A stretch of DNA of 64,000 bases from an uncultured Desulfovibrio sp. (GCA_913060505.1 CAJXRQ010000006.1:1-64000); one strand, 5' to 3'. Shown: positions 45,419 through 55,003, numbered from the stretch's first letter. Notes: generated by a model from the letters alone, not told the origin. Program-made: numbers and translations.

Positions 45419-46405
45419 TCACAAAAGGGAATGCTGATCGTCGTCCAACCGCATCTTGAGATGCTTGTAGGCCTTGGGCGTAACCACCCGACCACGGGGA
45501 GTGCGCTTGAGAAAACCGCACTGGATGAGATACGGTTCGTAAATTTCCTCGATGGTGCGAACCTCTTCCGAACAGGCGGCAGCCAATGTCTTGACTCCCA
45601 CCGGACCGCCCGCATAGTTTTCCACCATCACGGTCAGAATCTTGCGATCCATGTAATCCAATCCATAGGGATCCACATCCAGCCGGTCCAGAGCCATCTC
45701 GGCCAGGGCCGTATCAATGGAACCGTCGCCCTGTACATGGGCATAATCACGCACCCGGCGTAACAGGCGGTTGGCGATGCGGGGTGTACCTCGAGAACGT
45801 CTGCCAATGGTCACGGCTCCTGCTTCCGAAATTTCCACATCCATAATGCGGGCCGCACGCTGAACAATCAGCCCCAACTCATCCGGGGTGTAAAAATCAA
45901 TGCGGAACACACAGCCGAAGCGGTCCCGCAAGGGAGAGGTCAACAGGCCGATGCGCGTGGTGGCTCCGACCAACGTGAACGGAGCAAGATCAATCTTCAC
46001 CGTTCGGGCACCCGGTCCGGAACCAATGACCAGATCAATCTGAAAATCTTCCATGGCCGGATACAGAACCTCCTCCACGGTGGGAGGCATACGGTGAATC
46101 TCGTCGATAAAAAGAATATCGCCTTCCTCAAGGTTGGTGAGAATGGCGGCCAAATCGCCTGAACGTTCCAACACCGGACCGGAGGTGGAGACGAGATTCA
46201 CGCCCAATTCGGACGACATGATACGGGCCAATGTGGTTTTGCCGAGGCCGGGGTTGCCGTAAAACAGAGTGTGATCAAGAGGACGGCCATTCTCCGTGGC
46301 CGCCTTGATGAAGACATCCAGATTGGAACGCAACGCATTCTGCCCAATAAAATCGGACAGGCGCTTGGGGCGTATGGTGTCGTCAACCGTGGTGCACTTG
46401 CTCAT
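45419..46405 (-). CDS. ruvB: Holliday junction branch migration helicase RuvB
   Basis: A 328-aa AAA+ motor. Walker [10 protein letters not shown] (50-58), Walker [10 protein letters not shown] (about 97-105), sensor/arginine-finger region [11 protein letters not shown], and the C-terminal winged helix ending [13 protein letters not shown]. Assembles as hexamers on RuvA-bound junctions and drives branch migration. It overlaps ruvA by four bases; order ruvC-ruvA-ruvB on the - strand. Confidence 0.97.
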   Translation of the reverse strand: MSKCTTVDDTIRPKRLSDFIGQNALRSNLDVFIKAATENGRPLDHTLFYGNPGLGKTTLARIMSSELGVNLVSTSGPVLERSGDLAAILTNLEEGDILFIDEIHRMPPTVEEVLYPAMEDFQIDLVIGSGPGARTVKIDLAPFTLVGATTRIGLLTSPLRDRFGCVFRIDFYTPDELGLIVQRAARIMDVEISEAGAVTIGRRSRGTPRIANRLLRRVRDYAHVQGDGSIDTALAEMALDRLDVDPYGLDYMDRKILTVMVENYAGGPVGVKTLAAACSEEVRTIEEIYEPYLIQCGFLKRTPRGRVVTPKAYKHLKMRLDDDQHSLL

Positions 46406-47028
46406 GTACGGGCCGTCGCTATTTTCTTGAGCGCCACGCGGATGGCCGCAGCAGCGTCAAGATCCGGTTCCTGTTCGTAAATTTCCTTCAACAAGGGGCG
46501 AGCCTCCTCTTCCGAGTACCCCAGGTTCTTGAGGCCCGCAAGAGCATCGAAATACTCGCCCTGCGGTCCCCGAACCTGCTCGGACTTGCCTGAGGAAGCT
46601 GCAATGGTACGGCCTGAGCCAAGTTTGTCTACCTTGTCCTTGAGATTCCAGAGAATCTGGCGTGCGGACTTGGGACCGATTCCCGGCACTGTGGCCAACG
46701 CGGAAGCATCTTCCCGAAAAGCAATCTCGCGCAGGTGGTCGGAATCGAAATGCGAGAGAATGGCCATGGCCTTTTTCGGGCCGAGCTTGTCTATGGAAAT
46801 GAGCGTACGAAAAACATCACGATCCTCGTAGGAAACAAATCCGTAAAGATCTATCGCCTTTTCGGCCACAACGGTATGAATATAAAGTTGTGTTTCATTG
46901 CCCAAGGCCGGCAGCTTGGAAAGCACGGTAGTGGGAGCAGCTATGTCATAGCCCACGCCGCCGGGTGTAAGCAGAATGAGTCCCGTGTCCGAAACCTGCA
47001 AGACCCGGCCTTCGAGATACGCGATCAT
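46402..47028 (-). CDS. ruvA: Holliday junction DNA-binding protein RuvA
   Basis: A 208-aa junction-recognition subunit. The N-terminal OB fold begins [20 protein letters not shown]. The double HhH region has [16 protein letters not shown] and [17 protein letters not shown]. The C-terminal UBA-like domain for RuvB contact is [19 protein letters not shown]. The start was chosen at the ATG next to the ruvC stop; upstream in-frame codons belong to ruvC DNA. Confidence 0.97.
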   Translation of the reverse strand: MIAYLEGRVLQVSDTGLILLTPGGVGYDIAAPTTVLSKLPALGNETQLYIHTVVAEKAIDLYGFVSYEDRDVFRTLISIDKLGPKKAMAILSHFDSDHLREIAFREDASALATVPGIGPKSARQILWNLKDKVDKLGSGRTIAASSGKSEQVRGPQGEYFDALAGLKNLGYSEEEARPLLKEIYEQEPDLDAAAAIRVALKKIATART

Positions 47029-47540
47029 AAGCTCCCCGTGAGTTTCCTGAGCCTGCGCTCGTTGAGATGGCAAATGGCCACGGCCAGCGCGTCCGAAGCG
47101 TCCTCGGCCCATCCGGGATTACGAACGCCCAAGGTATGCGCCACCATGTATGCGACCTGCGACTTAGGCGCGTTGCCGACGCCGACGAGATTCTTTTTCA
47201 CGTACGTTGGCTCATACTCGGCAACATCCAAACCGTGGCTGGAACATGCGCTCATGGCCGCGCCACGAGCCTGCCCCAGCTTGAGCGCGGACATGACGTT
47301 CTTGGACACAAAGACGTTTTCAATGGCGGCTTCGACCGGGGCATATTCTTCTATGAGCTTCGCCAGCTCCGTAAAAATCACGCCCAGTCGGATCGCCATG
47401 GATTTCTTGACCGGGGTACGAACGGTTCCCTCGGCAATGAGAGTAACCTGTCCTGAAACCTCACGGACAAAACCATAGCCTGTGATCCGGGACCCCGGAT
47501 CGAGGCCAAGCACGACTATGCCGTTATCTTTGTCCGCCAT
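47025..47540 (-). CDS. ruvC: Holliday junction resolvase RuvC
   Basis: A 171-aa RNase H-fold endonuclease. Catalytic acidic residues lie in VLGLDPGSRITGYG (first Asp), AAIENVFV (Glu), and near the C-terminus in WAEDASDALAVAICH (two Asp). Overlaps ruvA by four bases. SD TAAGGGAATACC. Completes the RuvABC junction-processing set. Confidence 0.97.
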   Translation of the reverse strand: MADKDNGIVVLGLDPGSRITGYGFVREVSGQVTLIAEGTVRTPVKKSMAIRLGVIFTELAKLIEEYAPVEAAIENVFVSKNVMSALKLGQARGAAMSACSSHGLDVAEYEPTYVKKNLVGVGNAPKSQVAYMVAHTLGVRNPGWAEDASDALAVAICHLNERRLRKLTGSL

Positions 47541-47565
47541 GGTATTCCCTTACGCAAATGGCCGA

Positions 47566-48315
47566 CTATTCGGCCATTTCCTCCAGCAGGTCGTCAGGGA
47601 AGTCCGCATTGACATAGACGTTCTGTACGTCTTCATTTTCCTCAATGGCGTCAATAAGCTTGAAGACCTTGGAACCGCTTTCCTTGTCCACAGGAACCAG
47701 ATTCTCGGGAACCTGTGACATCTCGGACTCTTCGTAGGCCATTTCAGCATCATCAAAAGCTTGCTGCACAGCCATGTAGTCGGAGGGTTCACAGTGCACG
47801 GAGAAAACGTCGCCGTCGTCGATGATGTCCTCTGCACCGGCTTCCAGCCCCACTTCCATGAGCTGTTCTTCGTCAAATTTTTCCTTGGAGAAAGTCAGCA
47901 CGCCTTTCTTGTTGAACATCCACGAAACCGAACCGGCCTCGCCCATGTTCCCGCCATGCTTGCCCAGGGTGTGACGAATTTCGGCAACAGTGCGATTCTT
48001 GTTGTCCGTGGCGGCTTCGATGAGTACAGCCACGCCGCCGGGCGCATAACCTTCGTAGACCACTTCGGCGATGTCGCCGCCTGCGATTTCACCGGTTCCC
48101 TTTTTGATGGCGTTTTCAATCTTGTCCTTGGGCAGGTTCACGGCCTTGGCTTTCTGGATGGCAAGGCGCAGGGTGGAGTTATCCTCGGGGTTACCGCCTC
48201 CAGCCTTGGCAGCAAGAATGATGTCTTTTGCCGCCTTGGTGAAAAATTTTGCCTTTTTGGCGTCCTGACGACCCTTGCGATGCTGGATGTTTGCCCATTT
48301 GCTATGTCCGGCCAT
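47566..48315 (-). CDS. yebC: YebC/PmpR-family regulatory protein
   Basis: A 249-aa YebC protein beginning MAGHSKWANIQHRKGRQDA; conserved central KKGTGEIAGGDIAEVVYEGYAPGG and C-terminal acidic tail. YebC proteins were described as transcriptional regulators, and some act as translation factors that relieve polyproline stalling; the exact role here is not known. The ATG follows CAGGAGGAATA. Next to ruvC, a widely conserved order. Confidence 0.95.
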   Translation of the reverse strand: MAGHSKWANIQHRKGRQDAKKAKFFTKAAKDIILAAKAGGGNPEDNSTLRLAIQKAKAVNLPKDKIENAIKKGTGEIAGGDIAEVVYEGYAPGGVAVLIEAATDNKNRTVAEIRHTLGKHGGNMGEAGSVSWMFNKKGVLTFSKEKFDEEQLMEVGLEAGAEDIIDDGDVFSVHCEPSDYMAVQQAFDDAEMAYEESEMSQVPENLVPVDKESGSKVFKLIDAIEENEDVQNVYVNADFPDDLLEEMAE

Positions 48316-48361
48316 TATTCCTCCTGAAAATGTATTGCCTGATTGAATCGGAATCAGTCTT

Positions 48362-48961
48362 TTACCCTCTGGCGTCCGCAAAGCCAAGTCCGACAATAAA
48401 GGTCTCTTTGCTCTCGGCACGAGAGCTTTTGGGCTTGAAGACCTTGACGGACGAAAAATAGGGACGCAGAGAATCGATATAGGACCGGGTGTCCGGCCCT
48501 TCAAAATTTTTGACCACAAAGTGGCCGCCTTTTTTCAAATGCTTCAACGCTATTTCAAACGCCTTCTCGCAAAGCTCCAAACTGTTTGCCTGATCCGCGA
48601 ACTTGACTCCTGTTGTTTTGGGTGCCATGTCGCTGATAACGAGATCGAATGGAACAAACGGCTCCATGGCCGCCAACAATTCGGGCGCATCCGAAAACAC
48701 GTCCGACTGCAAAAAAACGACGTTGTCCGCGAAAGCGGTCTCCGTATCTTGCAGGTCCACGCCGAGCACACGCCCCTTGGGACCGACCTTCTTTGAGGCC
48801 CATTGGGTCCACGAACCGGGGGCTGCGCCAAGATCAATAACGGTCTGGCCCTGCCGGAATATCTTGAAACGCTTGTCGATCTCCTGAAGCTTGTAGACCG
48901 ACCGGGCCGCAAAATTATCCTTTTTGGCCCGCTTGAAATAGTGATCCTGATATTTTTTCAT
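48362..48961 (-). CDS. rlmE: 23S rRNA (uridine-2'-O-)-methyltransferase RlmE
   Basis: A 199-aa Rossmann SAM-dependent methyltransferase of the FtsJ/RlmE family, which modifies U2552 of 23S rRNA. The SAM motif is [15 protein letters not shown]. The K-D-K-E catalytic tetrad is visible as the N-terminal Lys region ([11 protein letters not shown]), Asp in VISDMAP, Lys in FVVKNFEG and Glu near [10 protein letters not shown]. Start at the ATG next to MKKYQDHYF; upstream codons overlap the divergent glycosyltransferase region. Confidence 0.95.
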   Translation of the reverse strand: MKKYQDHYFKRAKKDNFAARSVYKLQEIDKRFKIFRQGQTVIDLGAAPGSWTQWASKKVGPKGRVLGVDLQDTETAFADNVVFLQSDVFSDAPELLAAMEPFVPFDLVISDMAPKTTGVKFADQANSLELCEKAFEIALKHLKKGGHFVVKNFEGPDTRSYIDSLRPYFSSVKVFKPKSSRAESKETFIVGLGFADARG

Positions 48962-49028
48962 GATGCTGCTCCGTTGCCGATGTGGGCGGACAGTAGCCGA
49001 AACCGACGCATTAGCCAAGGCTGGACCA

Positions 49029-50540
49029 GTGACCCGACCTCGACACACACAAATTATAAATGAACTGGGCAAAAAGCAGTCCATACCCGCAACAGCGCAA
49101 CAGTTCGAATGCCACGGGCTTGGCGTGGAAACCCTGTTCATGGGTCTCGGCCCGGAGCCGGAAACCCTGCCATCGCTGTTCCCCTCGTCCGGCCCTGTTC
49201 TGTATGTGGAACATCATGAGTTCAAAAAACAAATGGGGCCGGAGTGGAAGAAGCGAATCCCGGAGAATTACCAATGCCTTTCCCCGGATCAAGTGACACC
49301 GTCCCTGCTGCGCAAGGCGCGGGTATTGCGCTACGTCCCTGGCATGCGAGCTTTCCCCAACTTCTGGATGCCCCTCATGGCTCGTCTCTCCTCAGCGCAC
49401 ACCAAAAAAGGACCACGCAAAAGAAATGTTTGGATTCCTCACGGCGAAAACGACCTGCTGGGCAAGGAGTTACATCTGGCCTTCACAGAGGCGGGATTCT
49501 CGGTTCATGCTCCTGACCCTGATGAACTGGTCCGTTCTGCAGGCACATCCCTGCCTCCCCTTTTGGAGCAGGAAACCCCTGAGCTTTTCCTTTCCATAAA
49601 TTTCAAGGGGCTGGACCCGTTCGGGCTTGGCTACAACCTGTTACGCGAGGCAGAATGCCACGTCTGCACATGGCTGGTAGACAACCCGTTCAGCATTCTC
49701 ACAGGGCTCAAATCTTCCTATTGGAAAGAAATGCCCCTGTTCATGACCGACTCAAGTTACATGCTCCCCTTGCGCGAACTGGGGGCGAAAAGCGTTCATT
49801 ACCTTCCTCTGGCCGCCAGCCCTGCACTTTTCCGGGGCACGGGACGATTACCGGCACACGCCCGAGGCATTGAAGAACGCATGGTCTTTGTAGGCCGCTC
49901 GGAATTCCCGGCCAAAGACCGTTACTATGCGGCCCAAAGACTGCCTGCTACCCATTTTGAACAAGCCAAAAGCATGCTGCGGCAGGGGCAACGTCCTGAT
50001 TTCCACTGGTGGTGCGAACAAATGGACTTTCCAGAACTCTGGCCCGGCAATCAAAGCCGGGCCGTTGGGCATGCGGCCGAAGAGTGCGGCCGGGCATGGC
50101 GAACGATGTGCCTTTCGGCCACCCCGGAATTAACCGTATTCGGAGACGAAGGTTGGAACAACCTGCTTCCGGGAGAAGATGTCCGGACTCCTGTCGATTA
50201 TTACGCCGGACTTCCCGCCGTATACCGCGAGGCGCTCATCTGCCTGAACATGACCAGTATGCAACTCCCAGCAGCGCTAACCCAACGACATTTCGACGTG
50301 TGGTGCGCAGGAGGTTTCCTGCTCACGGACAATACTCCTGGCATGAGCCTTTTCCCTGACGACATGGCACGGGCCGTAACCTTCGGCGCACCGGAAAACA
50401 TTGCAACCAAACGGGAAGAATTCTACGAGAACCCGCGTCGTACGCGCGAACTGCGGGCATCATGGGAAGCACTTATTCTTATGAAGCACACTTTTAGCCA
50501 ACGCATTGCCGAACTGCTGCAACTATTGGAGCTGGACTAA
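49029..50540 (+). CDS. CgeB/DUF3880-type glycosyltransferase family protein
   Basis: About 503 aa. The C-terminal domain has the family glycosyltransferase stretch [24 protein letters not shown] and a [14 protein letters not shown] tail; the middle has [26 protein letters not shown] typical of DUF3880. Relatives modify cell-surface or flagellar glycans, or spore coat in the case of CgeB. Sugar and acceptor unknown. No membrane segment. The start is uncertain; a GTG at the end of the divergent intergenic region was chosen. Confidence 0.75.
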   Translation: MTRPRHTQIINELGKKQSIPATAQQFECHGLGVETLFMGLGPEPETLPSLFPSSGPVLYVEHHEFKKQMGPEWKKRIPENYQCLSPDQVTPSLLRKARVLRYVPGMRAFPNFWMPLMARLSSAHTKKGPRKRNVWIPHGENDLLGKELHLAFTEAGFSVHAPDPDELVRSAGTSLPPLLEQETPELFLSINFKGLDPFGLGYNLLREAECHVCTWLVDNPFSILTGLKSSYWKEMPLFMTDSSYMLPLRELGAKSVHYLPLAASPALFRGTGRLPAHARGIEERMVFVGRSEFPAKDRYYAAQRLPATHFEQAKSMLRQGQRPDFHWWCEQMDFPELWPGNQSRAVGHAAEECGRAWRTMCLSATPELTVFGDEGWNNLLPGEDVRTPVDYYAGLPAVYREALICLNMTSMQLPAALTQRHFDVWCAGGFLLTDNTPGMSLFPDDMARAVTFGAPENIATKREEFYENPRRTRELRASWEALILMKHTFSQRIAELLQLLELD

Positions 50541-50639
50541 AAGCTCGCCGACAGGCTCGGCAGAGAAGGCAAGGTCGCCACCTGCAACAAAAACCCCTTG
50601 TCCTCCGTAACGAAAAGAAGTACAAAGCGAATCCTCAAT

Positions 50640-50715
50640 GGGGACGTAGCTCAGCTGGGAGAGCACTGCCTTCGCAAGGCAGGGGTCGAGAGTTCAAATC
50701 TCTTCGTCTCCACCA
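50640..50715 (+). tRNA. tRNA-Ala (anticodon CGC), CCA encoded
   Basis: A 76-nt cloverleaf: acceptor GGGGACG/CGTCTCC, D arm GCTC..GAGC, anticodon stem CTGCC/GGCAG with loop TTCGCAA (anticodon CGC, reads GCG Ala), T arm GAGAG/CTCTT with loop TTCAAAT, discriminator A and genomic CCA. Its 3' 26 nt are the left attachment core of the integrative element downstream. Confidence 0.95.
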
Positions 50716-50716
50716 A
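50690..50716 (+). repeat. attL core: 3' end of tRNA-Ala
   Basis: 27 bp (GAGTTCAAATC... to ...CTCCACCAA) that recur identically, in the same orientation, at 59507-59533. They cover the T-loop, the 3' acceptor strand and the CCA, the usual crossover region for tRNA-targeting tyrosine recombinases. Confidence 0.9.
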
Positions 50717-50722
50717 GAAAAT

Positions 50723-50757
50723 AAAATGACTTCAAGTAGTTGCTTGAGGTCATTTTA
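50723..50757 (+). terminator. Element-supplied terminator after the tRNA
   Basis: A 14-bp stem (AAAATGACTTCAAG paired with CTTGAGGTCATTTT, one G-U pair; 6-nt loop) starts seven bases after the tRNA CCA. It is followed by ATATTTTTAG, a T-rich stretch. This DNA belongs to the element, whereas the presumed original tRNA terminator now lies at 59538-59583. Confidence 0.7.
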
Positions 50758-50768
50758 TATTTTTAGTT

Positions 50769-50790
50769 TTTTGTACAAGGATAGTACAAG
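50769..50790 (+). repeat. 22-bp direct repeat with dyad symmetry, left copy
   Basis: Contains the inverted repeat TTGTAC-N7-GTACAA. An identical copy in the same orientation lies at 59355-59376. The left copy is 52 bp inside attL and does not sit at any gene promoter I can identify, which favours a recombinase/excisionase arm-binding role. Confidence 0.8.
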
Positions 50791-50872
50791 TTTTTTTTAC
50801 TATCGAGTCCACCCGACACACTCCATTTAGCCCCCGCCACAAGACTGAATGGAACGCCATTTCTCATGCCAT

Positions 50873-50903
50873 CATTGCCATAATATTAATGATCATATAA
50901 TAA
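50873..50903 (+). promoter_or_regulatory. Probable promoter of the rmuC-mrr-EEP cassette
   Basis: A perfect TATAAT (50896-50901) is preceded by TTGCCA with a 15-bp spacer, or by an overlapping CATTGC with 17 bp. It lies 44 bp before the GTG start of rmuC, in an AT-rich stretch. The only good sigma70-like site in the left arm. Confidence 0.45.
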
Positions 50904-50945
50904 CGCATGAAAACACACTCATACTTTTAAAAAAGGGTTTTCACC

Positions 50946-52532
50946 GTGCAATATGAGTTAATACTGGCGAGTTGTAGCGTAGCAGGGATTTTCTTGGGAA
51001 TTCTGGCAACTAGCCTGATTTTTAAAAAATGGCTTGCTTCGGAACGAGAAAAAAATGAGCAGTTGAATAATCTAATTGCTGAAGGGAAAAATCAGATTGA
51101 GCAATTGCAAATTCAACTCCAAGAAGAACTCCGAAAAATAGTCCGCTACGAGACTCAACTTGCCAGGCTTGCAGAAGTCGAACAATCATTGAAACAAGTT
51201 CACGCAGATTTTGACCGTCAAAATACATTGCTAGCAGACCTACGCCAAGAAAAAGGGGCAGCACTTTCAACGATTAAAGCCCATGAGGCCGAGGTCCAGC
51301 GTATGAGAGAAGAGGTTTCCAATCTCAGACAAGAACTTGCTGGCACAGCCCAAGAGTCAAAAGAACTAAAAACGAAGCTAGCCACAGCCACAACGGAACT
51401 GGAAGGCGAACGCAAACAGAGTAAAGAGAAGTTGGCCTTGTTAGAAGAGGCCAAAGAACAACTAGCTCTTCGTTTCAAGAATTTGGCTTCCGAAATTTTT
51501 GACGAAAAATCAAAGAATTTTACTGCAAAAAACCAAGAAAGTATGGACCAACTCCTTAACCCATTCAAAACTAAAATCGTTGATTTTCAAAAATTGATTA
51601 CGGATTTTTACCACCGGGAAGGGGAAGGTCGAACAAGGCTAGAGGCTCAAGTCGAGCAGCTTATGAATCTTAATCAGCAACTTTCTAATGATGCGAACAA
51701 CCTCACAAGTGCATTAACGGGCCAGTCAAAAACACGCGGAGATTGGGGAGAATTTTTACTTGAAAGAGTGCTTGAAGTGTCTGGCCTCCGGAAAGATCAG
51801 GAGTACACGCTTCAGGAGAGCCATACCCGTGATGACGGAAGCCGTCTTCAGCCTGATGTCGTAATACATCTCCCCGGCGATAAACATTTGGTCATAGATT
51901 CAAAAGTTTCCTTAAATGCCTATCTTGAATTTACAGAGTCAAAGGATGAAGAGCAGCGCATTAGAGCAACCAAAAGTCATTTACAGTCTATAAAGACTCA
52001 CATCAAAGGGCTATCAGCTAAAAATTACCAAGATTTATACGGGATTAAGTCGCCAGACTTTGTGATTATGTTTGTCCCGATTGAACCAGCTTTCGCCTTG
52101 GCTATTTCAAGCGAAGTGGCCCTATGGCAAGAGGCTTGGAATAAAAACGTGCTCATTGTTAGCCCGAGTACATTGCTTTTCGTCATTAGGACTGTTGCCC
52201 ACATTTGGCACCAAGAGAGACAGAGCCAAAACGCCCAAGAGATAGCAGATCGTGGCGGCCTGCTATACGATAAATTTAAGGGCTTTATTGAGGATATTGA
52301 GAAAATTGGGGAAAGAATTAAACAGACAAACGATTGTTATGAAAAAGCAAGAGGAAAGTTATACAAAGGGCGTGGCAGTCTTGTTAGGCAGGCCGAAATG
52401 CTCAAGGAATTGGGAATTAAACCAAAGCAGTCTATTAAAAAGGAACTCATCGAAGAGGCTATCGAAAACAGCGGCTCTTTAATGATTGAAAACGTTTCAG
52501 ATGAAACCGAAGAAACTGAATTAGCGAATTAA
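50946..52532 (+). CDS. rmuC: RmuC-domain protein (nuclease-related recombination protein)
   Basis: A 528-aa RmuC family protein. Residues 1-30 form a membrane anchor (LILASCSVAGIFLGILATSLIF); residues 35-180 are a long coiled coil rich in Glu, Lys and Gln. The RmuC domain (about 255-470) has GDWGEFLLERVLE and LQPDVVIHLPGDKHLVIDSKVSLNAY, whose Asp and D-S-K resemble a PD-(D/E)xK nuclease core. Housekeeping RmuC limits recombination between inverted repeats. This copy is on the mobile element, is AT-rich, and is 13 bp upstream of an Mrr gene, suggesting a defence role. GTG start, weak SD. Confidence 0.88.
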   Translation: MQYELILASCSVAGIFLGILATSLIFKKWLASEREKNEQLNNLIAEGKNQIEQLQIQLQEELRKIVRYETQLARLAEVEQSLKQVHADFDRQNTLLADLRQEKGAALSTIKAHEAEVQRMREEVSNLRQELAGTAQESKELKTKLATATTELEGERKQSKEKLALLEEAKEQLALRFKNLASEIFDEKSKNFTAKNQESMDQLLNPFKTKIVDFQKLITDFYHREGEGRTRLEAQVEQLMNLNQQLSNDANNLTSALTGQSKTRGDWGEFLLERVLEVSGLRKDQEYTLQESHTRDDGSRLQPDVVIHLPGDKHLVIDSKVSLNAYLEFTESKDEEQRIRATKSHLQSIKTHIKGLSAKNYQDLYGIKSPDFVIMFVPIEPAFALAISSEVALWQEAWNKNVLIVSPSTLLFVIRTVAHIWHQERQSQNAQEIADRGGLLYDKFKGFIEDIEKIGERIKQTNDCYEKARGKLYKGRGSLVRQAEMLKELGIKPKQSIKKELIEEAIENSGSLMIENVSDETEETELAN

Positions 52533-52545
52533 TATCGAAATCAAT

Positions 52546-53430
52546 ATGAGTAGAAAACGTCCCGAGTTTGTTCAGTGGTTTGGCCCTTTGTTGAATGCTT
52601 TAAGAGAGTTGGGAGATTCTGGCAAGCCGAGAGAGATTTCAGATCGAATAGCAAAGACTCTGAATTTGTCCGACGAACTCCTTGATGCTGTTAATGAAAA
52701 ATCAGGCGGCAGTAAGTTCTATAATCAAGTCGCTTGGGCAAGACAATATTTGGTTTGGGAAGGTCTTCTTGATTCTTCCAAGTACGGCACTTGGAAATTG
52801 ACCGACGAAGGCAAAAAGGCTCATTTATCTGAAGAGCAGGCTCATAAAATAGTAAGAAAATGGCAAAAGATTAAGCAGGGGCAAAGAAAGCAAAAAGCCG
52901 AAGTCGTTCAAAAACAAAATGATAATGGGGAAAGTGTAGTTCCTCCTGACGATAGTGGTGATTCTGATTTGCTTAATCTTGAATTGATAGACGTATTACG
53001 CTCCTTGTCTCCTGAAGGATTTGAAAAAGTCTGCAAAGAGCTTCTTCGAGAATCAAATTTTGAAAATGTCGAAGTGACTAAACGCGGTGGAGATGAAGGG
53101 ATAGACGGGTTTGGCACTCTTGAAATCAACCCTTTCGTTTCTCTCAAAGTCATTTTCCAGTGCAAGCGTTACAAACAGGGAAATACTGTTAGTCGGGCAC
53201 AGATTGGTGATTTTAGAAATGCGATGTTAGGGCGGGCTGAAAAAGGGATTATGATAACAACTTCAACCTTCAGTCAGCAGGCAATTAAGGAAGCCAATAG
53301 AGATGGAGCTGACAAAATCGAATTGGTCGATGGAGAAAAGTTAGTTGAAATGTTTGAAAAAGTCGAATTGGGATTAAAACGAAAAACGGTCTATGAAATA
53401 GATCATAATTTTTTTGACAAGTTTATGTAG
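52546..53430 (+). CDS. mrr: Mrr-type (type IV) restriction endonuclease
   Basis: A 294-aa protein close to the E. coli Mrr length. The N-terminal winged-helix Mrr_N domain (about 1-100) has QVAWARQYLVWEGLLDSSKYGTW. A Lys/Gln-rich linker (105-140) leads to the Mrr catalytic domain, with LSPEGFEKVCKELL, Asp187 in GGDEGIDGFG and the QxK element Gln205/Lys207 in FQCKRYK. Family members cut DNA carrying particular modified (often methylated) bases. Located 13 bp after rmuC and 11 bp before the EEP gene, same strand, similar AT-rich composition. Confidence 0.9.
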   Translation: MSRKRPEFVQWFGPLLNALRELGDSGKPREISDRIAKTLNLSDELLDAVNEKSGGSKFYNQVAWARQYLVWEGLLDSSKYGTWKLTDEGKKAHLSEEQAHKIVRKWQKIKQGQRKQKAEVVQKQNDNGESVVPPDDSGDSDLLNLELIDVLRSLSPEGFEKVCKELLRESNFENVEVTKRGGDEGIDGFGTLEINPFVSLKVIFQCKRYKQGNTVSRAQIGDFRNAMLGRAEKGIMITTSTFSQQAIKEANRDGADKIELVDGEKLVEMFEKVELGLKRKTVYEIDHNFFDKFM

Positions 53431-53441
53431 AGACTCTTCAA

Positions 53442-54158
53442 GTGGCCGGTTTGAATATCATATCATGGAATTGCCAAATGGCCTTGAGAAAGAAAGTCAA
53501 GGCCGTGTTAGAACTTTCTCCAGATATTTTAATCGTTCCAGAAAGCGAACACCCCGAAAAAATCAATTTTCAGGGCGTTGAATCCAATTCAGTCTGGATT
53601 GGCGAAAATCCTAATAAAGGATTAGCCGTCTATGGGTTTAATGGCGTTTCACTTGAGCTGGATAGTTTATACACTGACCAGTTTAGACACATTGCGCCTA
53701 TAAATGTCACATTTAATGATTTTGAATTCTCGATTCTTGCAGTCTGGACAATGCCTTGCTCTAAGCCACGCGAGCAAAGATATATCGGGCAGGTTTATTA
53801 TTCGATAGATCACTACAAAGAGTTTATTGACCAGCATACATTGATCGTTGGTGATTTTAATTGGAATTTGGTTTTCGACACTGGAAAGAAAAAAGCCAAT
53901 TTTAGCTCAGTGGTAGGTAGATTTTCTGAAATGGGGATCAAAAGTGCCTATCACCAACAAAACGATCAAGCGTTTGGCAAAGAATCACAAAATACTTTTT
54001 TCATGTATCGAAAGGAAGAAAGGCAATATCACATAGATTACTGCTTTCATGGGGAGTATTGGAAAGGCCGTTTAAATTCCGTCAAGATTGGACAATACAA
54101 AGACTGGAAAGAGTACAGTGATCACACTCCCCTTGTGGTTAGGTATGAATATTCCTGA
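53442..54158 (+). CDS. Endonuclease/exonuclease/phosphatase (EEP) fold protein
   Basis: A 238-aa member of the EEP superfamily (DNase I/ExoIII-like). Core residues are visible: ISWNCQ (Asn), the metal Glu in VPESEHPE, VGDFNWNLVF (Asp-Asn pair), HIDYCF and the final SDHTPLVV (Asp-His). Probable activity is nucleic-acid or phosphodiester cleavage in the cytoplasm. GTG start, weak SD, 11 bp after mrr, implying translational coupling. Its last 20 bases overlap a small gene on the opposite strand. Third and last gene of the cassette. Confidence 0.82.
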   Translation: MAGLNIISWNCQMALRKKVKAVLELSPDILIVPESEHPEKINFQGVESNSVWIGENPNKGLAVYGFNGVSLELDSLYTDQFRHIAPINVTFNDFEFSILAVWTMPCSKPREQRYIGQVYYSIDHYKEFIDQHTLIVGDFNWNLVFDTGKKKANFSSVVGRFSEMGIKSAYHQQNDQAFGKESQNTFFMYRKEERQYHIDYCFHGEYWKGRLNSVKIGQYKDWKEYSDHTPLVVRYEYS

Positions 54159-54342
54159 CTCCGATAAAATCGACAACAATACACGCCCCCAACCCCGCCA
54201 CCTCTTCGGCGGTCATGGGCTTGCCGTCCATCGTGCGATAATCGCCGTTTTCATCCTTGCAAACAACCGCCAGAAAGCCGGGGCCGCACTGGGCGGCCCT
54301 CGACTTTTCGAGTATATGTAAACGCGACTTTAACGAACTCAC
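54139..54342 (-). CDS. Small hypothetical protein of the element, 67 aa
   Basis: Starts MSSLKSRLHILEKSRAAQ and contains a short MDGKPMTAEEVAGLG stretch. No recognised domain; the first part could form a helix. The start overlaps the DUF5681 gene stop by four bases (ATGA), supporting expression as the last gene of the - strand backbone operon. Confidence 0.6.
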   Translation of the reverse strand: MSSLKSRLHILEKSRAAQCGPGFLAVVCKDENGDYRTMDGKPMTAEEVAGLGACIVVDFIGVRNIHT

Positions 54343-54785
54343 CGCGAGGCCTCTTCTAGTATGGAAATCCGCTCTTCGAGTGACACGGTTTCCACCATTT
54401 TTCGGTGAGATTCCAAAAGAGCGGAAAGACTTTGCGCCTCTTGTGGCGTGAGCCTACCGGCAGCGACAGCCCGCAAAATGGCCGCGCTCACCTTGTCCAG
54501 ATTATCCGCTGTCAGCTTCGGCAAACGAATAGCCCCGCCCTCAAGCGGCCTATCCTTTGGCACCGGGCAAACCCGTTCCAGACAGAGCCGAATAGCTGTC
54601 ATATCGCCGCCCAGAGCCTTCTCAATCGCTACGCGTGACAATGCCTCGGCTTCGCCGTCCAAAAGGGCTTGTACGGCCAATGTGGTTCTATTCCGTGACC
54701 CTTTCGGCCTGCCAGCCGGATTGCCAGACTTACCGGGCTTAAACTTGGTTGATTCCTGTTTTCGGTCTGCTTTAACAGGTGCCAT
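54339..54785 (-). CDS. DUF5681-domain protein
   Basis: A 148-aa protein with the family signature FKPGKSGNPAGRPKGSRNRT (about 16-35), followed by ALLDGEAEALSRVAIEKALGGDMTAIRLCLERV. DUF5681 proteins are typical of prophages and integrative elements and have been likened to terminase-small or DNA-packaging-associated proteins; function is not proven. The ATG follows AAGGGGGGCTGT. The base composition is clearly GC-richer than the nuclease cassette next door. Confidence 0.75.
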   Translation of the reverse strand: MAPVKADRKQESTKFKPGKSGNPAGRPKGSRNRTTLAVQALLDGEAEALSRVAIEKALGGDMTAIRLCLERVCPVPKDRPLEGGAIRLPKLTADNLDKVSAAILRAVAAGRLTPQEAQSLSALLESHRKMVETVSLEERISILEEASR

Positions 54786-55002
54786 ACAGCCCCCCTTGTG
54801 CCAGCTTGCGGGAGATATGCGAACAAGGCAGGTGACACCGCCCACAACAGGGCCAAAACGGACAATTAGGCTTGCCCCTATCCAAGTATTTCCGAAACTC
54901 AGCATTTTGACGAAGAGTAGTCAGCATGGGACAGTCGAAATCGTGCGCCGTGGGCATATTCATCACTTCAAGTATTTGTTCAGTAAGGTTTAACCCTTTC
55001 AT
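54772..55002 (-). CDS. Small Cys-rich protein of the element, 76 aa
   Basis: Starts one base after the stop of the upstream gene and overlaps the following DUF5681 start by 14 bases, so it fits the operon. The C-terminal half has CPFWPCCGRCHLPC, with six further residues to a conserved-looking SHISRKLAQGG; a zinc-binding knuckle is plausible. No domain recognised. Could be a transcription or replication accessory of the element. Confidence 0.55.
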   Translation of the reverse strand: MKGLNLTEQILEVMNMPTAHDFDCPMLTTLRQNAEFRKYLDRGKPNCPFWPCCGRCHLPCSHISRKLAQGGLYGTC

Positions 55003-55003
55003 A

